Origin: Planctomycetota bacterium
GTDB lineage: Bacteria; Planctomycetota; UBA8742; UBA2392
Direction: 5' to 3'
Assembly (NCBI GenBank): GCA_016722065.1
Contig: JADKGX010000001.1
Span: 1,922,001-1,986,000, forward strand
DNA: 64,000 bases
Under the pieces are notes generated by a model. The model saw nothing but the letters and a program-made list of their open reading frames with translations, had not been told where the DNA came from and did not search any database. The position numbers and the translations under genes were made by a program. Below are positions 34,675-42,768 of the stretch, one piece after another. Numbering within the stretch: the stretch's first letter is position 1; every line of letters starts with the position of its first letter.

Positions 34675-34755
34675 GAACACAGAGTAACGGAGCCAGCGGC
34701 CGTGCCTCAGTTACACAGCTACTCAAAACCTCCGTTACTCCGTAACTCCGTGTTC
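34675..34755. repeat. Inverted pair of a dispersed repeat motif after nadA
   Basis: GAACACAGAGTAACGGAG (34675-34692) faces its complement at 34730-34755, where the unit CTCCGTAA is inserted once. The exact 18-mer CTCCGTTACTCTGTGTTC also occurs at 45303-45320, and GTAACTCCGTGTTC again at 44503-44516. It lies between nadA and the lipoprotein gene, where it could act as a hairpin. Confidence 0.65.
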
Positions 34756-34823
34756 AAACTCAACCTGGCAAGGTCTAATGCCGGCCGGTCGCTTTATTCG
34801 GGCAATTCCAAGGAGATACCTTC

Positions 34824-35303
34824 ATGAAGTGGGCATCGATCGTTTGCGCGTTGATTCTGGCCTTGACGCTGGTCGCCTGTGGCGGCGGCAACAATGCAAG
34901 CTCGTCCAGCAGTTCCTCAAGCAGTTCATCCTGTGGCAGCGGCAACGCGGCCAACGAACCGGCTAAAAATGAACCCGCAAAGCCAGACCCGGCCAAAGAC
35001 CGCCAGGCCGTGGCCGACGCGCTGTTGAAGGCCTACACGACGCTGGATTCCAGTGGCGTGCTGGGCCTGTTCACGGCCGAGGAACAGGACAAAGCCAAGT
35101 CACGCATTGTCAGCGAGATCGACGACATCAAGAAGAAGGGCGGCAAGGTCACGATCACGGACAGCAAGATCGAGGAAAAGGAAGGCAAGTTCTTCCTTAC
35201 GGCCACGCTGGTGTTTGACGTCGCGGGCGAACAAAGCACCAAGACGCGCCCTGCACAGTTGATTCAGAAGGACGGCAAGTGGTACGTCTCGTTCAACAAG
35301 TAG
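34824..35303 (+). CDS. Small lipoprotein with poly-serine linker
   Basis: 159 aa. GGAG precedes the ATG. Lipoprotein signal MKWASIVCALILALTLVAC, then GGGNN, a run of eleven Ser and CGSG, then a Pro/Lys/Glu linker (NEPAKNEPAKPDPAKD). The folded C-terminal ~95 residues (AVADALLKAYTTLDSSGVLGLF, KFFLTATLVFDVAGE, LIQKDGKWYVSF) resemble the NTF2/SnoaL-like or DUF4878-type cone folds found in lipoproteins. Function unknown. A strong terminator follows. Confidence 0.78.
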   Translation: MKWASIVCALILALTLVACGGGNNASSSSSSSSSSSCGSGNAANEPAKNEPAKPDPAKDRQAVADALLKAYTTLDSSGVLGLFTAEEQDKAKSRIVSEIDDIKKKGGKVTITDSKIEEKEGKFFLTATLVFDVAGEQSTKTRPAQLIQKDGKWYVSFNK

Positions 35304-35320
35304 GCTTTGCGCACATGGCA

Positions 35321-35348
35321 CGGCAGGGGCCACGGCCCCTGCCGTTTT
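35321..35348 (+). terminator. Rho-independent terminator after the poly-serine lipoprotein gene
   Basis: A 10-bp perfect GC stem (35321-35330 with 35335-35344) is followed by TTTTC. It sits 18 bases past the stop codon and also lies just beyond the end of the convergent DUF4349 gene. Confidence 0.85.
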
Positions 35349-35360
35349 CAGTTCATGGGG

Positions 35361-36035
35361 CTACTTCAGCAGAATGCGCACCTCTACGCGGCCGGCGCGC
35401 AGCTTGATGTCGCGCAAAGTGGTTTCATAACCGTCCAGCTTGGTCTGCAACTGTTCGAGCTTGGCTTCCAGTTGGTTCAGTTCGCTGGCGTTGCTGGCGG
35501 TCTTGAGCAATTCGCGGGCGCGATCATAGGCCGTGCGGGCAACCTCAATGCGGCTTTCCAGCGAAAAGTATTCCGCTGTGCGGTCCAGCGCGCTGAAGTC
35601 AAAGCCGTCCACTTCGACCAGCTTGGGGTCCTGTGAAGACAGCCATTCCAGCAGCGCGTTCAGCTTGGCCGAAGGCATGCGGTAGTTCACCTCGGTGTTG
35701 GCAAAGGCCATCACCAGCGCGTCAAACTTGCCGGCGTTCTTGAGCAGCTCCAGTGAAAACTTCATGCCGTCCTTGACGTCCAGCGTGATCGTGCCCGCGC
35801 GCTGAATGCGCACTTGCGCGTCCTCCAGCGGTGCTTCTTTGACCTCGCCGGGCGGGTTGGTCGCGGGCTGCGGCTGTGTCTGCGGTGGCGTCTGGGCGTA
35901 GCGCGGCAGTTGCGATTCTGTCAGGCCGCCGGTGTTGTATTCCGGTTCCACAAGCGGTTGCCCGCCCCCGGCATCGGTGGTGGCGCAGCCCGCAGACAAC
36001 GCAGCAGCCAGCGCCGCAATGGCTATCCATTTCAT
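35361..36035 (-). CDS. DUF4349 domain-containing lipoprotein
   Basis: 224 aa. GGAGAG precedes the ATG; the lipoprotein signal is MKWIAIAALAAALSAGC. A Pro/Gln linker (residues ~45-70) leads to DUF4349: ITLDVKDGMKFSLELL, VNYRMPSAKLNALLEWLSS, GFDFSALDRTAEYFSLESRIEVARTA with the Asp-Xn-Tyr/Phe-LESR pattern, then a coiled coil (ASELNQLEAKLEQLQTKLDGYE) and RVEVRILLK. Unlike most DUF4349 proteins it ends at the strand after the coiled coil and lacks the usual C-terminal membrane helix; the N-terminal lipid anchor may substitute. Confidence 0.85.
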   Translation of the reverse strand: MKWIAIAALAAALSAGCATTDAGGGQPLVEPEYNTGGLTESQLPRYAQTPPQTQPQPATNPPGEVKEAPLEDAQVRIQRAGTITLDVKDGMKFSLELLKNAGKFDALVMAFANTEVNYRMPSAKLNALLEWLSSQDPKLVEVDGFDFSALDRTAEYFSLESRIEVARTAYDRARELLKTASNASELNQLEAKLEQLQTKLDGYETTLRDIKLRAGRVEVRILLK

Positions 36036-36086
36036 GGTGCTCTCCTGTTTGGCCCTTCCAAGAACCGCCAGGAGTGCAAAAAGGGT

Positions 36087-37067
36087 TCAGCGCAAAAGCA
36101 CCAGCGTGGCAATGCCCAGATAGATCGTGATCGTGCAAAGGTCAGCCAGTGCCAGCGCCACGGGGCCGGAAGCAACCCGCGGGTCCAGCTTCAACACGTG
36201 CATCAAGGTAGGAACCAGCCGCCCCAGCAGGCCCGCCACCACCACCGAGGCCAGTATCGCACCGCCAATCACGCCAGCTGCAAGCCCGTGCCGGTGCCAG
36301 GCCCAGGCCGCAAGCCCCGAAATCGTGCCCGCTGCCGTGCCCAGCAGCAGCACAGATCCCAGCTCGCGCAGGGCGCTGGCCAGCAGGTCGCGCAGGCCCG
36401 GGCGCTTGCCGCGAAGCTCGTTGACCGTGACAGACATGGACTGGGCCGCCACGCTTTCGCCCAGCCCCAGAACCAGCGTCAGAAAGAACGCCAGCACAAT
36501 GCTTTCCTGCAGGGTGCGTTCAAAAATGCCCGCCAGCAGCGCGCAGGTTGTGCCACCGGCAATTGTGGCCAGCAGCCATGGAAAGCGCCCGCGAAAGGCC
36601 CTGATCGGCCCGGCGCCCTTGAGTGCCTCCGCGCGCACGCCCAGCGTTTCAAACAGCGTGTCGGTCTGCTGGCGTTCGGCGTGATCCAGCATTTCGTCGG
36701 TAAAGGCGCTTACATCCACCACGCCCAGCAGCTTGCGGCTTGCGTCAATCACGGGCATTGCCAGAAAGCGGTGCAGCACGAACATTTCCATGGCGTCGTG
36801 CAGCGTGGCGCTGGCGGGCAGGGCCGCCACGCGGGCGATCATCAGGCCGCGCAGCGGGTCTTGCGGGTTGGCGGCCAGCATGCGGCGCACGGGCACAACG
36901 CCAGAAAGCAATCCCTGGTCGTCGGTGACATACAGGTACACGGCGCGGTCCTGAGGCGCGTGCCCGCGCAGGCTTTCCAGTGCCTGTTGCACAGTCCAGT
37001 CCACACGCAAGGAGACAAAGTCCTTGTGCATCACGTCGGCAATCGGGCGTTGGTCCTGGTTGCTCAT
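36087..37067 (-). CDS. MgtE-like divalent cation transporter lacking the N domain
   Basis: 326 aa from ATG 37067 (GAGGA upstream). Residues 1-130 hold a CBS pair (VMHKDFVSLRVDWTVQQAL; MIARVAALPASATLHDAMEMF). Residues ~145-326 form the five-helix MgtE pore domain: RFPWLLATIAGGTTCALLAGIFE, LGLGESVAAQSMSVTV, ASVVVAGLLGRLVPTLM, DPRVASGPVALALADLCTITIYL, the last with the Asp expected to bind Mg2+. The N-terminal superhelical Mg2+-sensing domain of full MgtE is absent. It is divergent from the giant cyclase-ATPase gene, 110 bases apart. Confidence 0.9.
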   Translation of the reverse strand: MSNQDQRPIADVMHKDFVSLRVDWTVQQALESLRGHAPQDRAVYLYVTDDQGLLSGVVPVRRMLAANPQDPLRGLMIARVAALPASATLHDAMEMFVLHRFLAMPVIDASRKLLGVVDVSAFTDEMLDHAERQQTDTLFETLGVRAEALKGAGPIRAFRGRFPWLLATIAGGTTCALLAGIFERTLQESIVLAFFLTLVLGLGESVAAQSMSVTVNELRGKRPGLRDLLASALRELGSVLLLGTAAGTISGLAAWAWHRHGLAAGVIGGAILASVVVAGLLGRLVPTLMHVLKLDPRVASGPVALALADLCTITIYLGIATLVLLR

Positions 37068-37177
37068 GGTTCCTCGGTTTCCGGCCCTGCGCCTTTGGCC
37101 TGGGCGGGCATTGTTCGTTGCCGCCGCGAAATGACAAAGCCCTGTCGGATGGCAGGAAAGAAAAACATGATGCAGCC

Positions 37178-40100
37178 ATGCCCCGGGCCTGCCCAAGTTG
37201 CGCCACCGAAAACGCCGATGGCGCCAAGTTCTGCAATGAATGCGGGCACCGCTTTGGCCCGCTGGCCCTGACGCCGCCGCCCGCGCGCGGCGCCGAGTAC
37301 GTCACCCGGCGCATGACCCGCGACAGCCAAAAGCGTGGCGAACGCCGCGTGGTCACGGTGCTGTTTGCCGACATCAAGGATTACACCCGGCTTTCCGAGC
37401 AACTGGACCCGGAACAGATTGAAGACCTGGTGGGCGGGCTGTTTCGCGAGTTCAGTGAAGTCATCACCCAGCAGGGCGGCTACGTCGACAAGTTCATGGG
37501 CGACGCGATTCTGGCCCTGTTTGGCGCCCCGCGCAGCTTGGGCGACGACGCCGAACGCGCCGTCGGCTGCGCCCTGGAAATGCAGCGCCGCGCCAAGCAG
37601 GCCAACCTGGGCCGCGATGTGCAACTGGATGTACGCATCGGCCTGGACACCGGCGAGGTGGTGGTGGGCAACTTGGGCCAGCGCGGCGAATACACCGCCA
37701 TTGGCGACCCCGTCAACACCGCCAACCGCGTGCAGAACGCCGCCGAAATTGGCGCGGTGTTTGTCAGCGAATCAACGGCCCAGCAGGTCAAGGCCCGCTA
37801 CCGGCTGACTGAGCTTGAGCCCCGCGTACTCAAGGGCAAGGCCGAGCCGGTGGCCCTGTTTCGCGTCGAGGGCGCCCAGAAACAGACGGAGCATTACGGC
37901 GGGCCGCTGGTCGGCCGCCGCCGCGAACTCGACCTGCTGCTGGCCAGCTTTGAAGCCTGCGTGCGCGAAAACACCGCGCGCTTTGTGCTGGTGCGGGCCG
38001 ACGCCGGCATGGGCAAAAGCCGCCTGTTCTACGAGTTCCGGCGCCGTTTGCGCGCCAACAAGCATGCGCCGCTGCGGCTTACCGCAGCCTTTGCCCCCGT
38101 GGGCATGGAACCCATGCAGGGCCTGCGCCAGATCACCCGGGCACTGCTGAAGCTGGAACGTTCGGCCACGCCCGCTGATATCGATGCCGCCGTGGACCGC
38201 GTGGTGGATGAATCCGGCGCGCCGCCGGCATTGGCTGATCACCTGCGCTTTGTGCTGGGTCGCAGCGCGCAAACGCTGGCCGCCAGCGGCCTGGAAACCA
38301 AGCAGCGGCGCGAAGGCGCCGCGCTGGCGCTGAAGCACCTGCTGGAACACCAGGCGGCCACAGGCCCGCTGCTGCTGGTGTTTGAAGACCTGCACTGGGC
38401 TGACCCCGACAGCGTAGAGTTCCTGCGCCGCTTTGCCCGCACGCCCTTTCGCGGGCCCGTGCTGGTGCTGGCACTGGGCCGGCCCGAGGCGATTGAACTG
38501 GTGCGCGACCTGCTGGCCGACCCCTTTGAAAACGTCGAGCTGCGGCCCCTGGAAGCCGCCGAAATCGCCGCGCTTTCCACCGCCATTCTGCGCGACGGGC
38601 AGGTCGATGACGCCCTGGCCACCGTGGTGGCCGAACGTTCCGGCGGCAACCCCTTCGTGGCAGAGGAACTCATCAAGGGCCTGCACGAGGCCAGCGTGCT
38701 GCAAAGGGTACAGGGCCGTTATCGCTTGATGCCGGGCCATTCGACGGCACAGATTCCCGTGGGTGTGCGCAGCATTCTGGCCGCGCGCATTGATGCCCTG
38801 GAACCCCGCGACCGCACGGTTTTGAGCGCCCTTTCGATACTGGGGCGCGAGTTCCGCCAGGGTGCCGCCGAGCGCCTGTGCGGCGACGAAGCCGAACCGG
38901 CTATCCAGAACCTGCTGGGGCGCGGCATGCTGGTCGACCTGGGCCAGGACCGCGGCTTGCGGCGCTTCATGTTCTGCCACGCGCTGCTGCAGGAAGTGGC
39001 CTATTCCGGCTTGCTCAAGCGCGACAAAACCCAGTTGCATCGCGTTGCCGCAGCATACTATCGCGACCAGATGGCCGCCGACGGCACCCGCGACGCCCGC
39101 CGCCTTTCACGCCTGGCATGGCACCTGGCCAACGCCGGCGACGACCGCGAGGCCGCAAGCCTTCACTTCGAGGCCGGTCAGACCGCCGCCCTTCAATGGA
39201 CCGGCGCCTTTGCCGCCGAACAATTCAGCCAGGCCCTGGCAGCACTGGACCGCGACCCCGGTGCGGGCCTGGACGGAGTCGTTGGCCCGGCTGCCCGCCT
39301 GCGGGTGGTATCGGAGCTGGTCGAGGCGCTGAAGGAAACCGGCAGCCTGGCCCGCGCCATTGCCGTGGCCGAACAAGCCGCCACAACAATCGACGCGCCT
39401 CCGGCGGCATTGGCCCAGGTGCTGGAACGGGCGGCCAATGCGGCCTGGCGCAAAAGCGAACTCGAAAAGTGCCTGTCCTTTGCCGCCCGCGCCCGCGGCC
39501 TGTACCAGCAAGCCGGCGATGAACCCGGCGCTGCCCGTTGCGCGCTTCAGGAAGTTGTGGCGCTTACCGGCCACGGCAGGCTGGCCGACGCCAGCGCGCT
39601 GTTTGAAACGCTGGCACCAGCCCAGGACGCAAGCTGGCTGATGGAATACCTGCGCACGGCCGCCGTGCTGTGCCTCGAGAAAGGCCAGACCGCCCAAGCG
39701 CTGGAGCACGAACGCAAGCGCGCCGACCTTGCCCGCCAGGCCGGCAACCGGCGCATGCTGGCCAGCGCGCTGGGCAACGTGGCCATGTATGCCAGCGACC
39801 TTGGCCACTACGGCCAGGCCGGAAGCCTGTTTGAGGAAGCCCTGGGCGAGTACCGCCGCGCGGGCGACCTGTTCAATGTATCGGTGGTGCTGACCAACCT
39901 GGGCAACTTTCGGCGCCGCACCGGCGACGTGGCGGGCGCGCTGGCCGCGCAACAGGAGGCAAGAACCCTGGCCGCAGAACTGGGCGACGACTACGGTGTG
40001 CTGGTGGGCGATTTGAACGTAGCCACCTGCCAGATGAGCCTGGGCCGCTTCACGGAGGCCCTGCGCAGCTTTGAACACGCAGAGCCCGCCCTGCGCCGCT

Positions 40101-40873
40101 TCAAGGCGCCGCAGCTGGAATCGCAGGCCCTGACCAACCGTGCCGGCTGCGCGGCACGCACTGGCGATTTTCGGCTGGCGCGGGCCAGCCTGGAACGCGC
40201 CCGCGCGCTCAACACAGAGCGCCGCAACCTGCGCGGGCTGATGCAGGTGGACCTGCAGTTGTCCGAAGACCTGCTGCGGCTGGGCGATTTCACCCGCTCG
40301 CGCGAGACCCTGCACGACGTGCTGGCCCGTGCCCGTGAGACCGGTTTTCAGCGCTACGCCGTCAACGCCTGCGACCGGCTGCTGGAGGGCGCCCTGCTGC
40401 AACGCGACCTGGCTGCCCTGCAACAGGCAATGCAACTGGCCCGCCAGCAGGCCGCAGACCCCGGCGCTGAAGACGAGCGCCGCAGCATCGACGTGCACGG
40501 CGCGATTCTGGCGCTTACAGAAAGCCCAAACGCCTCAGCCCTGGCGGCCCTGGGCAAGCTGTTGCCGGCGGCCTGCGTCACGGCCTCTGATGCCGTCACC
40601 CTGGCTTCTGCGGCCATGGGCGCGGTGCTGGTTGCCGACAAGCTGGAGGCACAAAGCCTGCGCATTGCCCACGACTGGGCCGACAGCGCCCTGCGCGCCA
40701 TGGAGGAAGGCGGCCGCGCCGATATCCGGCACGTCGTCACGCTGGCCACGCGCAGCAGCCTGCGAACGCGCCTGGGCCAGGACGGCCAGGGCGACCGCAG
40801 CCGTGCCCAGGCCGCCGCAGCGCGCCTGGAAGCCGCCTGGGTGGAAGCGTGGTTGCAAGTGCCCCCGGCCTAG
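37178..40873 (+). CDS. Class III adenylate/guanylate cyclase fused to AAA ATPase and TPR domains
   Basis: 1,231 aa, presumably cytoplasmic. Residues 1-28 are a zinc ribbon (CPSCATENADGAKFCNECG). Residues ~50-215 are a class III cyclase domain: metal Asp in LFADIKDYTRLSEQ and in FMGDAILALFGAP, and VNTANRVQ supplying the Asn/Arg pair. Residues ~240-560 are an AAA/STAND-type ATPase (LVRADAGMGKSRL, FEDLHWADPDSVEFL). The remainder is TPR repeats (AGSLFEEALGEYRRAGDLFNVSVVLTNLGNF and similar). This is the ATPase-cyclase architecture common in actinobacteria and planctomycetes; the STAND region probably controls cyclase output. Its ligand is unknown. The start at 37178 is chosen by the zinc ribbon; no strong ribosome site is present. 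Confidence 0.92.
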   Translation: MPRACPSCATENADGAKFCNECGHRFGPLALTPPPARGAEYVTRRMTRDSQKRGERRVVTVLFADIKDYTRLSEQLDPEQIEDLVGGLFREFSEVITQQGGYVDKFMGDAILALFGAPRSLGDDAERAVGCALEMQRRAKQANLGRDVQLDVRIGLDTGEVVVGNLGQRGEYTAIGDPVNTANRVQNAAEIGAVFVSESTAQQVKARYRLTELEPRVLKGKAEPVALFRVEGAQKQTEHYGGPLVGRRRELDLLLASFEACVRENTARFVLVRADAGMGKSRLFYEFRRRLRANKHAPLRLTAAFAPVGMEPMQGLRQITRALLKLERSATPADIDAAVDRVVDESGAPPALADHLRFVLGRSAQTLAASGLETKQRREGAALALKHLLEHQAATGPLLLVFEDLHWADPDSVEFLRRFARTPFRGPVLVLALGRPEAIELVRDLLADPFENVELRPLEAAEIAALSTAILRDGQVDDALATVVAERSGGNPFVAEELIKGLHEASVLQRVQGRYRLMPGHSTAQIPVGVRSILAARIDALEPRDRTVLSALSILGREFRQGAAERLCGDEAEPAIQNLLGRGMLVDLGQDRGLRRFMFCHALLQEVAYSGLLKRDKTQLHRVAAAYYRDQMAADGTRDARRLSRLAWHLANAGDDREAASLHFEAGQTAALQWTGAFAAEQFSQALAALDRDPGAGLDGVVGPAARLRVVSELVEALKETGSLARAIAVAEQAATTIDAPPAALAQVLERAANAAWRKSELEKCLSFAARARGLYQQAGDEPGAARCALQEVVALTGHGRLADASALFETLAPAQDASWLMEYLRTAAVLCLEKGQTAQALEHERKRADLARQAGNRRMLASALGNVAMYASDLGHYGQAGSLFEEALGEYRRAGDLFNVSVVLTNLGNFRRRTGDVAGALAAQQEARTLAAELGDDYGVLVGDLNVATCQMSLGRFTEALRSFEHAEPALRRFKAPQLESQALTNRAGCAARTGDFRLARASLERARALNTERRNLRGLMQVDLQLSEDLLRLGDFTRSRETLHDVLARARETGFQRYAVNACDRLLEGALLQRDLAALQQAMQLARQQAADPGAEDERRSIDVHGAILALTESPNASALAALGKLLPAACVTASDAVTLASAAMGAVLVADKLEAQSLRIAHDWADSALRAMEEGGRADIRHVVTLATRSSLRTRLGQDGQGDRSRAQAAAARLEAAWVEAWLQVPPA

Positions 40874-40957
40874 CAGCCAGATGGCATGTACGCCCGGCCT
40901 GTGATTGTGGCTACAATAGAGGTCTACCAGGGAACCACGGGCAGCATGGAGAAACCT

Positions 40958-41473
40958 ATGGAACCCGCAAACTCCGACAAGCGACCGACCCAGAAGTTGC
41001 AGACCCGCCGCATCGAGAAAAAGGGCACCGGCCCTGCGGTGCCGCCCGGCAAGATGCTGTCGCGCCAGCAGATTGTTTCGCAGCTTACAGTCATGGCCAC
41101 CAAAGGCGCCTCGCCCTTGCAGATGCGCAAGTGGGCCGCCGAGGCCGGGGCTGATCCGATGGAAATCGAGCACATGGTTGACCAGGTCAGCCGCGGCGCG
41201 ACCTCGGGCCGGTTGACTGCAACCTACACACGCACCTCTACGCGCAACGCTGGCACCGGCGGCCCGGTCACGGTGCAATCCACGCGATCGAAGTCCGGCT
41301 TGATCTGGATTGCCGTTGGCGTGCTTCTGTTGGGCGGTGGGGGCTACATGTCCTGGCAGCACTATGAAATCGCCAACCCGGTCGGGGATTCGATTGTGAC
41401 GCCCTGGTGGGCTGTGGCGGGCATCGGGCTGGTTGTGATCGTCAAGGGCCTGCTGGACCTGCGCAAAGTCTAG
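40958..41473 (+). CDS. Small protein with two C-terminal membrane helices
   Basis: 171 aa from ATG 40958, with GGAG 6 bases before it (ATG 40946 is an alternative). The basic N-terminal ~110 residues include a helical segment (SRQQIVSQLTVMATKGASPLQMRKWAAEAGADPMEIEHMVDQV) that looks like a small three-helix domain. Two hydrophobic helices follow (LIWIAVGVLLLGGGGYMSW; WWAVAGIGLVVIVKGLLDL). No family was recognised. It follows the cyclase-ATPase gene by 84 bases and could be co-transcribed. Confidence 0.7.
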   Translation: MEPANSDKRPTQKLQTRRIEKKGTGPAVPPGKMLSRQQIVSQLTVMATKGASPLQMRKWAAEAGADPMEIEHMVDQVSRGATSGRLTATYTRTSTRNAGTGGPVTVQSTRSKSGLIWIAVGVLLLGGGGYMSWQHYEIANPVGDSIVTPWWAVAGIGLVVIVKGLLDLRKV

Positions 41474-41534
41474 TCGCAAGCACAGGTGACGGGCGCGCCG
41501 GTGCGGCCTATGTTGGCGCCACAAGGAGCCCGCC

Positions 41535-41882
41535 ATGACGACCCCCTCTGCGCCCGTTTCGGTCGTGCAGAAACAACTGGATGCCTACAACCGCTGCGAT
41601 CTGGAGGCCTTTGTGGCCACCTACAGCGCGGACGTGCAGATCCAGGACGGCCAGGGCAAGGAACTGTGCCGGGGCCACAAGAAGCTGCGCGAAATCTACG
41701 GCCCCATGTTTGCCGACAATCCGCACCAGTTTGCGATCATCACCAACCGCATCGCCGCCGGCCAGCACGTGATTGACCAGGAAGAAGTGGTAGGCCGCGC
41801 CGACAACCAGCGCCGCCACGCCGTGGCGATCTACAAAGTGCAGGGCGATGTCATCACCCACGTTACGCTGATTCGGGGCTGA
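41535..41882 (+). CDS. SnoaL/NTF2-like domain protein
   Basis: 115 aa; AAGGAG lies 7 bases before the ATG. The whole protein fits the steroid-isomerase/SnoaL cone fold: VVQKQLDAYNRCDLEAFVATYSADVQIQDG, REIYGPMFADNP, then strands FAIITNRIAAG, VIDQEEVVG and RHAVAIYKVQGDVITHVTLI. Members bind or isomerise small hydrophobic substrates, but the substrate here cannot be told. It is convergent with the amidotransferase gene, 15 bases apart. Confidence 0.85.
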   Translation: MTTPSAPVSVVQKQLDAYNRCDLEAFVATYSADVQIQDGQGKELCRGHKKLREIYGPMFADNPHQFAIITNRIAAGQHVIDQEEVVGRADNQRRHAVAIYKVQGDVITHVTLIRG

Positions 41883-41897
41883 TCCCCGGCAAATCGG

Positions 41898-42614
41898 TCA
41901 GCGGCAGGCGCCCACAAACGCTTGCCACAGCCTGCGCATCGGTTCGCTTTCTGCCATGCGTTCCGGGTGCCATTGCGTGCCCAGCCGAAAACGGTGGTTG
42001 GTGAACTCGATGCCCTCAATCGTGCCGTCGGGTGCACGGGCGCAGACCCGCAGCGGCGGCTGCACGGCTTCCGCGGCCTGGTGGTGCACGGTGTTCACGT
42101 TGGTGCGCGTCGTGCCCAGCGCCGCGTGCATGGTTGTTCCGGGCTCGATGTCGATGTCGTGGTAACGGTAAAAGTCGGGCCCGCGCCGGTGCTCCAGGGT
42201 GGTGTGGTCGGGCAGGTGCTGCACCAGCGTGCCACCATAGTGAATCACGGCCAATTGCATGCCGCCGCAAACGGCCAGCACCGGCAGGTCGGTCTCTTCA
42301 AACAGCATGCGCACAAAGGCGCGGTCAAAGGCCGCGCGCTGGGGAGTGCAGGGGTCGTCGGTGGGCAGGGTTGGCTTGCCAAACCACGCGGCCGGGTAGT
42401 CGTCGCTGCCGATCGTGACCACACCTTGCACCAGCGAAAGCAGCGGGCGGACCTGCTGCGGGTCGTTCACAATCGGAATCACCAGCGGTGTGCCGCCGGC
42501 GGCAATCACGCACTCCACATATTGCGGATACAGCTTCAGGTAACTGCGGTCAAATGCCGGGTTCGGCACGTCCTGGACGTGATCCATGCAAATGCCAATC
42601 ACAGGCCTGGTCAC
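41898..42614 (-). CDS. Class I glutamine amidotransferase, PuuD/gamma-glutamyl hydrolase type
   Basis: 238 aa. A GTG start at 42614 is chosen: GGAGA lies 4 bases upstream and translation begins VTRPVIGICMD, the family-typical first strand (a start 10 codons earlier has no ribosome site). The nucleophile Cys is in VLAVCGGMQLA, with His and Glu in TQWHPERM and an extra His in VNTVHHQA, the peptidase C26 pattern that hydrolyses gamma-glutamyl-gamma-aminobutyrate or related amides. No putrescine-pathway genes adjoin, so the substrate is open. Confidence 0.88.
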   Translation of the reverse strand: MTRPVIGICMDHVQDVPNPAFDRSYLKLYPQYVECVIAAGGTPLVIPIVNDPQQVRPLLSLVQGVVTIGSDDYPAAWFGKPTLPTDDPCTPQRAAFDRAFVRMLFEETDLPVLAVCGGMQLAVIHYGGTLVQHLPDHTTLEHRRGPDFYRYHDIDIEPGTTMHAALGTTRTNVNTVHHQAAEAVQPPLRVCARAPDGTIEGIEFTNHRFRLGTQWHPERMAESEPMRRLWQAFVGACR

Positions 42615-42768
42615 GGTCTCTCCGCCTTCATGAAAAATGAACAACGGCTAATCAGCCAGCCCGGCCCGGATTGAACTGTCCCGGCTTGCACTTGTTCCTT
42701 GTTCCTTGCTCATTGTTCATTTGCTCTTCATCGGTAGATTCCACCTGCGGGCTGAAGGCCCGAACCTC

